Below, one piece after another: positions 41,295-48,884 of a DNA stretch of 64,000 nt; positions within the stretch are counted from its first letter, which is position 1; each line of letters begins with the position of its first letter. The translations under genes and the position numbers were made by a program. The stretch is from Terrabacter terrigena (lineage in GTDB: Bacteria; Actinomycetota; Actinomycetes; Actinomycetales; Dermatophilaceae), in NCBI RefSeq assembly GCF_042676085.1, contig NZ_JBHTKH010000017.1, positions 1 to 64,000 on the forward strand, read 5' to 3'. The notes under the pieces were generated by a model that saw only the letters and a program-made list of their open reading frames with translations, searched no databases and was not told the origin of the DNA.

Positions 41295-42620
41295 GTGTCA
41301 ACCGAGGCCACCGCTGACGACTCCTCCACGCCCACCCGGCCGAACGCGTACGCCGTCTCTCCCGACGAGGTGCAGCGCACGCTCGCAGCCGTCTGGCGCA
41401 TGGAGGCCGCCAAGGTGACGGCCGTCGTCGCGCGGGTCGTCGGTGACGTCGGCCTCGCCGAGGACCTCGCCCAGGACGCCTTCGTGCAGGCCCTCGAGCA
41501 GTGGCCCCGCGACGGCATCCCGGGCAAGCCCGGCGCCTGGCTCACGTCGACGGCCCGCCGCCGGGCCATCGACCGCATCCGACGCGACGTCAACCTCGCG
41601 AGCAAGCTGCAGCAGGTGGGGCACATGGAGGAGCTGAGGGTGGCCGACCTGGCCGAGGCCGACTTCGACGCCGCCCTCGAGGACATCGACGACGACGTCC
41701 TCGGGCTCATCTTCGCGGCCTGCCACCCGGCCCTCACCGCCCAGGCGCGGATCTCGTTGACGCTGAGGATGATCGGCGGCCTCACCACGCGTGAGATCGC
41801 GCGGGCGTTCCTCACGAGCGAGCCGACGATCGGCCAGCGCATCTCGCGGGCGAAGAAGACGCTGAGCCAGGACGGCGTCACGATAGAGGTGCCCTCGGGT
41901 GCGGACCTCGCGCCGCGCCTCGCGTCGGTGCTCGAGGTCGTCTACCTCATCTTCAACGAGGGGTATGCCGCCACGTCGGGTCGCGACTGGGTGCGGGGCG
42001 ACCTCATGGAGGAGGCGGTCCGGCTCGGCCGGGTGCTCGCCGCCCTCGCGCCCGGCGAGCCCGAGGTGCACGGCCTGCTCGCGCTCATGGAGATCCAGGC
42101 GTCCCGCACCCGCGCCCGCATCGGCCGCGACGGCGAGCCGGTGCTGCTGCTCGACCAGGACCGCACGAAGTGGGACTGGGGCCTCATCCGGCACGCCCTC
42201 GCCGCCCTCGACCGCGCGTCATCCCTTGCCACCTCGACGGGCCCCGGGCCGTACCTGCTGCAGGCCGCCATCGCCGCCTGCCACGCTCGTGCACGCAGCG
42301 CTGACGCCACCGACTGGTCGCAGATCGTCGCGCTCTACGAGCGGCTCGGCACGGTGCGCCCGTCGCCCGTCATCGACCTCAACCGGGCTGTCGCCATGTC
42401 GTACGCCGACGGTCCGGCCGACGCGCTCGTCGTCGTCGACGCCCTGGTGGCCACCAACGCCCTCGACGGCTACCACCTGCTCCCGAGCGTGCGCGGCGAC
42501 CTGCTCTCGCGGCTCGGCCGCGACGACGAGGCCCGCGCCGAGTTCGCCCGGGCCGCGGAGATGGCCCAGAACGACGCCGAGAAGGCGCTGCTGCTGCGCC
42601 GGGCGGCGGGGGAGGCCTGA
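41295..42620 (+). CDS. ECF42-type RNA polymerase sigma factor with TPR-like C-terminal extension
   Basis: The first half of this 441-aa protein holds sigma2 (KVTAVVARVVGDVGLAEDLAQDAFVQAL, then WLTSTARRRAIDRIRR) and sigma4 (LTLRMIGGLTTREIARAFLTSEPTIGQRISRAKKTL). The second half is the large ECF42 extension with repeated helical pairs (VYLIFNEGYAAT, VHGLLALMEIQASRTRAR, YLLQAAIAACHARA, VIDLNRAVAMSYADG). The extension is required for activity in studied members. No anti-sigma gene is present, as expected for this group. The start GTG (41295) is the ORF limit; a shorter start near the sigma2 region is possible. Confidence 0.9.
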   Translation: MSTEATADDSSTPTRPNAYAVSPDEVQRTLAAVWRMEAAKVTAVVARVVGDVGLAEDLAQDAFVQALEQWPRDGIPGKPGAWLTSTARRRAIDRIRRDVNLASKLQQVGHMEELRVADLAEADFDAALEDIDDDVLGLIFAACHPALTAQARISLTLRMIGGLTTREIARAFLTSEPTIGQRISRAKKTLSQDGVTIEVPSGADLAPRLASVLEVVYLIFNEGYAATSGRDWVRGDLMEEAVRLGRVLAALAPGEPEVHGLLALMEIQASRTRARIGRDGEPVLLLDQDRTKWDWGLIRHALAALDRASSLATSTGPGPYLLQAAIAACHARARSADATDWSQIVALYERLGTVRPSPVIDLNRAVAMSYADGPADALVVVDALVATNALDGYHLLPSVRGDLLSRLGRDDEARAEFARAAEMAQNDAEKALLLRRAAGEA

Positions 42621-42657
42621 GCGCCGGCGGCTCAGGTCCTCACGAGTCGGTGGGTGC

Positions 42658-43110
42658 TCAGACGGCGGCGCCGGGTCCCGGCAGGACGTCGACGTCGTCG
42701 GCGTGCATCGGCCGGCCGCAGTGGCTGCACCGCGGGTCGACGACGGCGACCTGCCCGCACGCGTGGTGCCGGTAGAGCACCGGCGGCCCGGCCTCGCCGG
42801 CGAGCCAGCGGTCGCCCCACCGGACCATCACCATGAGCATCTCGACGAGCTCGGTGCCCTTCTCGGTGAGGTGGTAGTCGAAGCGGGGACGTGCGTCGTA
42901 GGGCCGACGCTCGAGCACGCCGTGCTCGACGAGATGGGCCAGCCGCTCGGTGAGCACCTTCCGCGAGATGCCGAGGTCGGCCTGGAGCTGCTCGAAGCGC
43001 GTCATGCCGACCCAGACGTCGCGCAGGATGAGCGGGGACCACGGCTCGCCGATCACGTCGAGCGTGCGGGCGATCGAGCACGTCATGTCGCCGAACCGGG
43101 TGCGTTGCAT
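42658..43110 (-). CDS. HxlR-family winged-helix regulator with C-terminal zinc ribbon
   Basis: This 150-aa protein has the HxlR signature at the N-terminus: DMTCSIARTLDVIGEPWSPLILRDVWVGMTRFEQLQADLGISRKVLTERLAHLVEHGVLERRPYDARPRFDYHLT. This is the full wing-helix with the conserved Cys in the first segment. The tail HHACGQVAVVDPRCSHCGRPM looks like a Cys/His zinc site, an addition found in part of the family. It faces the PPOX-YciI operon across two palindromes. Confidence 0.88.
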   Translation of the reverse strand: MQRTRFGDMTCSIARTLDVIGEPWSPLILRDVWVGMTRFEQLQADLGISRKVLTERLAHLVEHGVLERRPYDARPRFDYHLTEKGTELVEMLMVMVRWGDRWLAGEAGPPVLYRHHACGQVAVVDPRCSHCGRPMHADDVDVLPGPGAAV

Positions 43111-43120
43111 GTCCTGAACC

Positions 43121-43183
43121 TAGCATCCGGGGTTCCCTGAGGGAACTTCGGATGCTACCGTCAGTGAAGTTCCTTCAAGGAAC
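43121..43183. promoter_or_regulatory. Twin HxlR operators, one within a 37-bp dyad
   Basis: Site 1 is GTTCCC-TGA-GGGAAC (43132-43146). Site 2 is GTTCCTT-C-AAGGAAC (43169-43183), with the same GTTCC-N5-GGAAC frame. The centres are 37 bp apart. Site 1 is further embedded in perfectly placed outer arms TAGCATCCG (43121-43129) and CGGATGCTA (43149-43157) around the same axis. All lie between the divergent HxlR and PPOX genes. Confidence 0.8.
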
Positions 43184-43228
43184 CTGGCAGACCACCTCGG
43201 ACCAGCCCCACCCTCAGGAAGGCACGAC

Positions 43229-43609
43229 ATGCTCGACGACGACGTCCGCACCGTCCTGGACGGCACCCCCATCGCCCATCTGGCGACAACGCTCCCCGAC
43301 GGCTCGCCGCACTCGATCCCGCTGTGGATCGGCACCGTCGGCGACCGGGTCGCCTTGCTCACCGGTCCCGGGTCCCAGAAGGCCCGCAACCTGCGCCGCG
43401 ACCCCAGGCTCGCCATCTCGCTGACGCCGGCCGACTCCCCCTTCACCCCCGTGGTCCTGCGGGGTCGCGTCGTCGAGTGGCTCGACGGCGAGGCCGGGTG
43501 GAAGGTGGTCGACGAGATCGCGATGAAGTACATCGGGTCGCCCTACGGCCGCGACCAGGAGCGTGTCGTGGCGCTCGTCGAGGTCGACCACCAGAGGCTG
43601 GGGATGTGA
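43229..43609 (+). CDS. PPOX-class F420/FMN-dependent oxidoreductase
   Basis: This 126-aa split-barrel flavoprotein shows MLDDDVRTVLDGTPIAHLATTLPDGSPHSIPLWIGTVGDRVALLTGPGSQKARNLRRDPRLAISL, the pattern of pyridoxamine-oxidase-like/F420-binding proteins (PPOX class). It would reduce a small molecule with F420 or bind a flavin. HxlR-regulated flavoproteins often answer electrophiles or aldehydes (family knowledge). AGGAAGG precedes the ATG. Confidence 0.86.
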   Translation: MLDDDVRTVLDGTPIAHLATTLPDGSPHSIPLWIGTVGDRVALLTGPGSQKARNLRRDPRLAISLTPADSPFTPVVLRGRVVEWLDGEAGWKVVDEIAMKYIGSPYGRDQERVVALVEVDHQRLGM

Positions 43610-43962
43610 CAGGCATGAGCCCGGACGTGACCGACGAGCAGATCCAGGCCCTGGCAGCGACCGCCAGACCGTTCAGCCTGGCGGTGCTGCGCTGGGCGCC
43701 CGGCCGGCACCAGTACGGAGCCGCGGCGATCGAGCTCGAGCACCAGCGGCGCATGGTCTCGATGCGGGCCGACGGTGTGGTCGCCGTGCTGTGCCCCGTC
43801 CTGTCGGACACCACGGCAGGTGTCGCGGTCATGACCGTGCCGGTCGACGAGGCCCGCACGATCATGGCCGACGACCCGTGCGTGCAGGCCGGCATGATGA
43901 CCGTCGAGGTGCAGCCCTGCCTCGGGTTCCCGGGCGACACGGTTCCCGACGTCGCGAGCTGA
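43606..43962 (+). CDS. YciI-like small protein
   Basis: This protein of about 118 aa contains FSLAVLRWAPGRHQYGAAAIELEHQRRMVSMRADG, GVAVMTVPVDEARTIMADDPCVQAGMMTVEVQPC, the second half being typical of YCII dimeric alpha-beta barrels (the D-P near the end of a helix). The GTG at 43606 overlaps the upstream stop (GTGA). An ATG at 43615 would give 115 aa. Either way it is co-translated with the PPOX protein and under the same operators. Confidence 0.75.
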   Translation: MTGMSPDVTDEQIQALAATARPFSLAVLRWAPGRHQYGAAAIELEHQRRMVSMRADGVVAVLCPVLSDTTAGVAVMTVPVDEARTIMADDPCVQAGMMTVEVQPCLGFPGDTVPDVAS

Positions 43963-43983
43963 CCCCTCGGCCAGGACCCACCG

Positions 43984-45045
43984 TCAGCGGCTCGTGGCCT
44001 CGGCGGGCTCGGCGGGCTCGGCCGGCTCGTCCGCCCGTCGGTTGGCGACGAGGCTCGTCACCGTGACGACAGCGAGGATGCCGAGGATGAGGGCGAGCGA
44101 GAGCAGCGTCGGGACCTGCGGCACGCCCGCCCAGACGCCGTGCGCCCAGTGGAGCACGAGCTTCACGCCGATGAAGGCGAGGATGAGCGACAGTCCGTGG
44201 CCCAGGTGGACCAGCTTGGCCAGGGCGCCCTCGAGCACGAAGTAGAGCGCGCGCAGGCCGAGCAGGGCGAACGCGTTCGTCGCGAAGACGAGGTACGGGT
44301 CGCCCGTGATGCCGTAGACGGCGGGCACCGAGTCGACGGCGAAGACGATGTCGGTGCCGAGGATCGCGACCGCGACCAGCGCCAGCGGCGTCAGCGCCCG
44401 CCGACCCTCACGCCGGACGGTGAGGTTCGTGCCGGCATACACGTCGGTGACGGGGTGGAGGCGGCGGATCAGCCTGACGGTGCGCAGCTGGTCGACGTCG
44501 ATGCTGTGGTCGGAGTGCGAGAGCGCGTCGCGGCCGACCTTGACCGCGGTGGCGAGCAGGATCGCGCCGAACAGCAGGAACGTCCACGCGAAGCTCGCGA
44601 TCATCTGGGCGCCGAGCGCGATGAAGATGCCGCGGAGCACGAGCGCGCCGGCGACCCCGATGAGCAGCACCCGCTGGCGCAGCTCGCGCGGCACCGCGAA
44701 GGCCGACAGCAGGATGACGAACACGAAGAGGTTGTCGACCGAGAGCGACTTCTCGACGATGTAGCCGGTGTAGTACTCGACTCCCTGCTGCGAGCCGTAC
44801 TGCCACCAGAGCCAGCCTCCGAAGAGCAGCGGGATCGCGATGTAGAACGCCGACCAGCCGAGCGCCTCGCGCATGCTCGGGTCGTGCGGGCGGCGGGTGA
44901 TCAGGAAGTCGACGACGAAGAGCGCGAGCACGCCCGCGACCGTCGCGATCCAGAGGGTGGGGGTGCCGATCGACGCGGTGGTCGCGCCGGACGCGGCCTC
45001 GGCCGCTGCGGGTGCGGTGGCGGCGGGCGCCAGGACGGAGAGCAT
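43984..45045 (-). CDS. TerC/Alx-family integral membrane protein, probable Mn2+ exporter
   Basis: This 353-aa protein has about nine hydrophobic segments and the family's acidic membrane motifs: EKSLSVDNLFVFVILLSAFAVP, ILGTDIVFAVDSVPAVYGITGDPYLVF and LGLRALYFVLEGALAKLVHLGHGLSLILAFIGVKL. The N-terminus is an Ala/Thr-rich segment and the C-terminus a triplicated Glu-Pro-Ala repeat. TerC/Alx proteins export manganese (established for several members), and the leader here resembles a Mn2+ riboswitch. The ribosome site GAGGAG lies 4 nt upstream of the ATG within a hairpin. Confidence 0.9.
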   Translation of the reverse strand: MLSVLAPAATAPAAAEAASGATTASIGTPTLWIATVAGVLALFVVDFLITRRPHDPSMREALGWSAFYIAIPLLFGGWLWWQYGSQQGVEYYTGYIVEKSLSVDNLFVFVILLSAFAVPRELRQRVLLIGVAGALVLRGIFIALGAQMIASFAWTFLLFGAILLATAVKVGRDALSHSDHSIDVDQLRTVRLIRRLHPVTDVYAGTNLTVRREGRRALTPLALVAVAILGTDIVFAVDSVPAVYGITGDPYLVFATNAFALLGLRALYFVLEGALAKLVHLGHGLSLILAFIGVKLVLHWAHGVWAGVPQVPTLLSLALILGILAVVTVTSLVANRRADEPAEPAEPAEATSR

Positions 45046-45049
45046 GGGA

Positions 45050-45172
45050 CTCCTCAGAACGATGAACGTCTGAGGTCTCCTTCACCGGCGACGCCGGCCG
45101 CGGACCGGGGCGGTCGTGGGACCGCCGTACTGACCGGAGCGCGCGAGGAAGTACTCCCCTCGTGCACGAGTC
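45050..45172 (-). promoter_or_regulatory. Probable yybP-ykoY (Mn2+) riboswitch with RBS-sequestering hairpin
   Basis: Read on the minus strand, the leader begins with a GAGGGGAGUAC element (45161-45151), the conserved GGGGAGUA core of yybP-ykoY RNAs. It continues through two GC-rich stems and ends with GAAGGAGACCUC (45083-45072). GAGG (45161-45158) can pair with CCUC (45075-45072) to close the aptamer. The same CCUC is also the start of CCUCAGA, which pairs with UCUGAGG (45058-45052) over the ribosome site. The two pairings are mutually exclusive, a built-in translational switch that would be ON when metal is bound. TerC genes are the best-known partners of this riboswitch. Confidence 0.75.
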
Positions 45173-45219
45173 TACGGGAGGTCGCCGGACGGGCCCAACG
45201 CCGGCGTGTGGCGGGTGGT

Positions 45220-45714
45220 TCAGCGGCGGGGGGACTGCGCCTCTGCGAGCGGGCTGGTCTCGCGCCGGGTTCGCCGGCGGGCGCTGACCCACACGACCAG
45301 AGCGACGAGAGCGAGCGCGACCACGACCACTCCCCACCACGACCCGGCCTCGGCCGCGAGCCATGCCTGCACGACGGCGAGGCCGATCGTCGCGTAGAGC
45401 ACCGCCCACATGACCGACCCCACGACGGCGGCCGGGACGTACCACCGCAGGGGCATCCGCATCACGCCGGCGGTCAGGTGGATCGCGGTCTGGATGCCGA
45501 CGGTCAGGTAGGAGAGGGTGACCGCGGCGGGTCCGAGCCGGCGGAGCAGGGCCTCGGCCCGCGCGGTCGGCTCGCCGTGCGTGCCGCGGTAGCGGCGCCA
45601 GCTCGCGACCGCGCCGCGGCCGAGCCAGTACGTGCCGTTGGAACGCACCATCGCGCTCGCGAACAGCGCGAGGAACGCCTGCCAGAAGGGCAGCTCGGCC
45701 AACCTGTCGAGCAT
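45220..45714 (-). CDS. DedA/VTT-like small membrane protein
   Basis: This 164-aa protein has four or so hydrophobic segments, with GTYWLGRGAVASW, RRLGPAAVTLSYLTVGIQTAIHLTAGVMRMPLRWYVPAAVVGSVMWAVLY. This is the glycine-rich re-entrant pattern of DedA/VTT membrane proteins but is shorter than the usual 200 or more residues. It is therefore a truncated or reduced family member. A basic tail (RRRTRRE) follows. The ATG at 45714 is given; a GTG at 45720 is also possible. Confidence 0.7.
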   Translation of the reverse strand: MLDRLAELPFWQAFLALFASAMVRSNGTYWLGRGAVASWRRYRGTHGEPTARAEALLRRLGPAAVTLSYLTVGIQTAIHLTAGVMRMPLRWYVPAAVVGSVMWAVLYATIGLAVVQAWLAAEAGSWWGVVVVALALVALVVWVSARRRTRRETSPLAEAQSPRR

Positions 45715-45779
45715 GCCCACACCATAGGCGGGGCCGGCGACCCGGCGGTCACCGAGGTGCCGGCGAACGGCGACCGCGC

Positions 45780-46340
45780 TCAGCGTCTACCGAAGTCGAC
45801 CTGGGCCGCCGGCTTCACGTCGCCCTTGCGGCCGGGAGCCTCGGACCAGCTCCAGTAGGTGTTGGTGTGCGCGATGACCTGCTCGGGGCTGACCGGCACG
45901 CCCCACTGGCGGAGGTCCTCGGTGGTGTGGGCGTCCTCGACGAGCGTGGCGTCGTAGCCGCGGACGAGCGCGCCGTGCAGCGTCGACCGGATGCACGCGT
46001 CGGTCTGCGCACCCGTGACGACGACCCGGCCGACCGACCGCTCGGCGAGCAACGACTCGAGGTCGGTCTCCTCGAACGAGTCGCCGAACCGCTTGTGCAC
46101 GAGCGGCTCGTCGTCGCCCCGGGTCAGCTCGGGGACGTACTGCCAGCCGTCGGAGTCGATGGGCATGTTCTCGTCGTTGTGCTGCACCCAGATGACGGGC
46201 ACGTGCTCGTTGCGGGCCCTGTCGACGAGGCCGTTGATGCGGGCGATGACGCCGTCGCGGTCCCACGCGTCGGCGACGACCTGCTGCTGCACGTCGATGA
46301 CGAGCAGCGCCGTGTTGGGTCGTCCTTCAAGGGTGGTCAT
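45780..46340 (-). CDS. Isochorismatase-family cysteine hydrolase
   Basis: This 186-aa hydrolase has catalytic Asp16 in NTALLVIDVQQQVV, the Lys of LVHKRFGDSFEETDLESLL and nucleophile Cys in VVVTGAQTDACIRSTLHGALVRGY, preceded by the family's cis-peptide Gly-Ala. It cleaves amides such as nicotinamide or ureido acids, or vinyl ethers. No neighbouring pathway fixes the substrate. Confidence 0.87.
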   Translation of the reverse strand: MTTLEGRPNTALLVIDVQQQVVADAWDRDGVIARINGLVDRARNEHVPVIWVQHNDENMPIDSDGWQYVPELTRGDDEPLVHKRFGDSFEETDLESLLAERSVGRVVVTGAQTDACIRSTLHGALVRGYDATLVEDAHTTEDLRQWGVPVSPEQVIAHTNTYWSWSEAPGRKGDVKPAAQVDFGRR

Positions 46341-46392
46341 GAGGCGACGCTACGCCCGGGCGCCGACGGTGCGGCGGCGGAGGACGAGGAGG

Positions 46393-46839
46393 TCAGCCGG
46401 CGACGAGCAGGCAGAACGGGTGCCCCGCCGGGTCGGCCAGCACCACGAGAGCCTCGGGCTCGTCGTCGGTGCGGTCGAGCAGCACCTCCGCCCCGAGGGC
46501 CAGTGCCCGGTCGCGGTGCCGCTCCAGCTCGGCGAAGGTCGGCACCGCATAGTCGACGTGCAGCTGCATGGGCACGTCGTGGGCCGGCCAGGTCGAGCGC
46601 GGCAACGGTGCGTCGACCTGCTGGAAGGCCAGCCGCCGCACCCCGTCGGCGTCGAGCAGCACGAGCCAGTCGCAGTCGTCGTCGCTGCCGTCGGTGGGCG
46701 GCTCGTCCCCCGGCCGGTAGTGCAGGCCGAGCAGCTCGCGGTAGAACTCCGCGAGGCCGCGGGCGTCCTCCGTGTCGAGGGCGGTGTGCATGAGCCGCGG
46801 GTATGCCGCGGGCCCCGTCTGCTCTGCTCGCTCCGTCAT
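46393..46839 (-). CDS. VOC-family protein
   Basis: This 148-aa protein shows LMHTALDTEDARGLAEFYRELLGLHYRPGDEP, RRLAFQQVDAPLPRSTWP, QLHVDYAVPTFAELERHRDRALALGAEVLLD and VLADPAGHPFCLLV, a full glyoxalase-like domain of the type with a PxxxMQLHxDxxV metal segment. Substrate unknown. The truncated AraC gene lies divergently 76 bp away. Confidence 0.82.
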   Translation of the reverse strand: MTERAEQTGPAAYPRLMHTALDTEDARGLAEFYRELLGLHYRPGDEPPTDGSDDDCDWLVLLDADGVRRLAFQQVDAPLPRSTWPAHDVPMQLHVDYAVPTFAELERHRDRALALGAEVLLDRTDDEPEALVVLADPAGHPFCLLVAG

Positions 46840-46915
46840 GGCCCTCCTCGGGGTGCCGGCCGTGCCTGCCCTGACGGGCTCACCCTACGAGCGCCGGCCG
46901 CCCTACCGTGCCGTT

Positions 46916-47143
46916 GTGGAGGCGCCGACCGACCGCACGGTCTCGTGGCGGACCGCGGTCGCGGGCTTCGCCGAGGTCTTCCACGCGCAGTGGCACGACC
47001 ACGCGTACCCGGGGCACGCCCACCACACGTGGACGCTGCCCGTCGTCGACGACGGCGTCATCGGCTGCGACCTCGACCGGCACGACCACACCGCGGTGCG
47101 TTCGGGCGTGACGCGGCTGCCGCCGCACGTCGTCCACCCCTGA
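46916..47143 (+). pseudogene. AraC-family regulator remnant (N-terminal sensor part only)
   Basis: The 75-residue product aligns by eye with the cupin-like start of AraC regulators: FAEVFHAQWHDHAYPGHAHHTWTLPVVDDGVIGCDLDRHDHTAV and then VTRLPPHVVHP, where a stop follows. Intact members continue from LLPPHVVHDGR into the rest of the sensor and two HTH motifs. Here nothing further is found in any frame before the methyltransferase gene at 47185. No DNA-binding part remains, so it cannot be a regulator on its own. Confidence 0.65.
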
Positions 47144-47184
47144 CCAGCCATCGACCCAGGCGCGGGTGGGATGCTGGGCGCGCG

Positions 47185-48039
47185 ATGACGAACACGACCG
47201 ACGCCCGCGAGCTGACCATCACCTCAGCGTCCAACCCGCGCCTCAAGGGGCTGCTCGGCCTGCGCCGCCGCCGCACCCGCGAGGAGACGGGCCAAACCCT
47301 CGTCGAGGGCTACGAGGAGATCGGTCTCGCGCTTTCTGCCGGTGTCCGGCCGGGCACCGTCTACGTCTGCGAGGAGCTCTTCAGCCCCGCGGGGCGCGCC
47401 GGCAGCCAGGACATCGGCCACCAGGCCGACCTGCTCGCGCGGTTGCGGGGCGACCGGGTCGAGGTCGTCCACCTGAGCCGCACCGCCTTCGAGAAGGTCA
47501 GCTACCGCGAGGGCCCCGACGGGCTGCTCGCCGTCGTCCACCGGGTCGGCGTCGCGCTCGCCGACCTCCGCGTCGACGGCCCCGACCACCTCACCCTGCT
47601 CAGCCAGGGCGTCGAGAAGCCGGGCAACCTCGGCGCGATGCTCCGCACCGCCGACGCCGCCGGTGTCGACGCCGTCGTCGCGGCCGACCCGGTCACCGAC
47701 TGGGGCAACCCCAACGTCGTGCGCGCCAGCAAGGGAACCGTCTTCGCGGTGCCGGCCGCGAGCGCCACGACGGCCGCGACCCTCGAGTGGCTCGGGGACA
47801 ACGACATCCGCCTCGTCGTCACGACCCCCGAGACCGACCTGCTGCACACCGACGTCGACTACACCGGGCGCGTCGCGATCGCCGTCGGCAGCGAGAAGCA
47901 CGGCGCCGACCGCACCCTCCTCGAGGCCGCCACCCACCGGGTGCGAATCCCCATGCACGGCAAGGCGAACAGCCTCAACGTGGCCGCCTCGGCCGCCATC
48001 GTGCTCTACGAGGCGGTACGCCAGCGAGACCTGCGCTGA
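47185..48039 (+). CDS. TrmH/SpoU-family RNA methyltransferase
   Basis: This 284-aa SPOUT methyltransferase has an N-terminal substrate-binding domain (LTITSASNPRLKGLLGLRRRRTREETGQTLVEGYEEIGLAL) and a C-terminal knot with motif 1 LLSQGVEKPGNLGAMLRTADAAGVDAVV, motif 2 IAVGSEKHGADRTLLEAA and motif 3 IPMHGKANSLNVAASAAIVLYEAVRQR. It 2-prime-O-methylates rRNA or tRNA. The start ATG at 47185 opens this domain; the frame is open for over a kilobase upstream, but that part reads antisense to three genes. Confidence 0.93.
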   Translation: MTNTTDARELTITSASNPRLKGLLGLRRRRTREETGQTLVEGYEEIGLALSAGVRPGTVYVCEELFSPAGRAGSQDIGHQADLLARLRGDRVEVVHLSRTAFEKVSYREGPDGLLAVVHRVGVALADLRVDGPDHLTLLSQGVEKPGNLGAMLRTADAAGVDAVVAADPVTDWGNPNVVRASKGTVFAVPAASATTAATLEWLGDNDIRLVVTTPETDLLHTDVDYTGRVAIAVGSEKHGADRTLLEAATHRVRIPMHGKANSLNVAASAAIVLYEAVRQRDLR

Positions 48040-48169
48040 CCCGGGGGAGGCGGTGCGACGGCATACGCCATGACCGCCACGCGAAGGGCGAGTGACGTCC
48101 GGGGCGGGCGCGCTGGGGCCGAGGAGGGGTGGTCAAGAGCACCCGTTGGCGTGTGTCACGATGTCTTGT

Positions 48170-48805
48170 ATGCGAGTTGACCACGTCTCCTATGCAGCAG
48201 AGGCCGGTGGCCTCAAGGCCACCGCCGACCGGCTGTCGAAGCTCATCGGCGTCACCGCGGTCGATGGCGGGGTCCACCCCCGTTTCGGCACGCGCAACGT
48301 GATCTTTCCCCTGGCCAAGGACCACTACCTCGAGGTCGTCGAGGTGCTCGACCACCCCGCGTCCGACAAGGCGCCGTTCGGCCAGGCCGTGCGCGCCGCG
48401 TCCGAGGCCGGCGGCGGCTGGCTCGGGTGGGTCGTCGCGGTCGACGACATCTCGGTCGTCGAGCACCGCCTGGGCCGCGAGTCGGTCCCCGGCAACCGGC
48501 ACCGTCCCGACGGCACCGAGCTCAAGTGGCGCCAGCTCGGCATCAAGGGCCTCATGGCCGACCCGCAGGTCCCCTACTTCATCGAGTGGGACGACATGAC
48601 GGTCCACCCGTCCGCGGGCGCCGACACCGCCGTCTCGATCGACCACCTCCAGATCGCCGGTGACCCGAAGCGCGTCCGCGAGTGGCTCGGCCCCGAGGAC
48701 ACCTTCGACAAGGGCGGCATCGACTTCACCTTCGTCGCGCCGCACGGCACGCCGGGCCTGCTCTCGGTCACCTTCGACACCCCCGACGGCAAGGTCACCA
48801 TCTGA
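48170..48805 (+). CDS. VOC-superfamily (glyoxalase-like domain) protein
   Basis: This 211-aa protein begins MRVDHVSYAAEAGGLKATADRLSKLIG, then VHPRFGTRNVIFPLAKDHYLEVVEVLDHPASDKAPFG. The second half has IEWDDMTVHPSAGAD and IDHLQIAGDPKRVREWLG and ends LLSVTFDTPDGKVTI. This arrangement is typical of the glyoxalase-like PF13468 group. Conserved in actinobacteria, function unknown. No obvious operon partner. Confidence 0.82.
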   Translation: MRVDHVSYAAEAGGLKATADRLSKLIGVTAVDGGVHPRFGTRNVIFPLAKDHYLEVVEVLDHPASDKAPFGQAVRAASEAGGGWLGWVVAVDDISVVEHRLGRESVPGNRHRPDGTELKWRQLGIKGLMADPQVPYFIEWDDMTVHPSAGADTAVSIDHLQIAGDPKRVREWLGPEDTFDKGGIDFTFVAPHGTPGLLSVTFDTPDGKVTI

Positions 48806-48828
48806 CTCTCCCTCCAGCTCGCACGCGA

Positions 48829-48857
48829 CGGCGGCCACCCCACGTGGGTGGCCGCCG
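48829..48857. terminator. Bidirectional terminator hairpin
   Basis: CGGCGGCCACCC (48829-48840) and GGGTGGCCGCCG (48846-48857) form a perfect 12-bp stem with a 5-nt loop (CACGT), followed on the right by TTCGTCGTT. It lies between the VOC gene stop (48805) and the stop of the convergent copA1 (48885). Confidence 0.8.
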
Positions 48858-48884
48858 TTCGTCGTTCCCGGGGGCGTATGCCGG

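Noticed and set aside
43995..44028. Repeated ggcgggctc units as a regulatory repeat
   Set aside because: They are simply the codons of the Glu-Pro-Ala repeat at the TerC C-terminus.
45991..47184. Long extension of the RNA methyltransferase frame upstream of 47185
   Set aside because: It reads antisense to the isochorismatase and VOC genes and across the AraC remnant, and lacks methyltransferase features.
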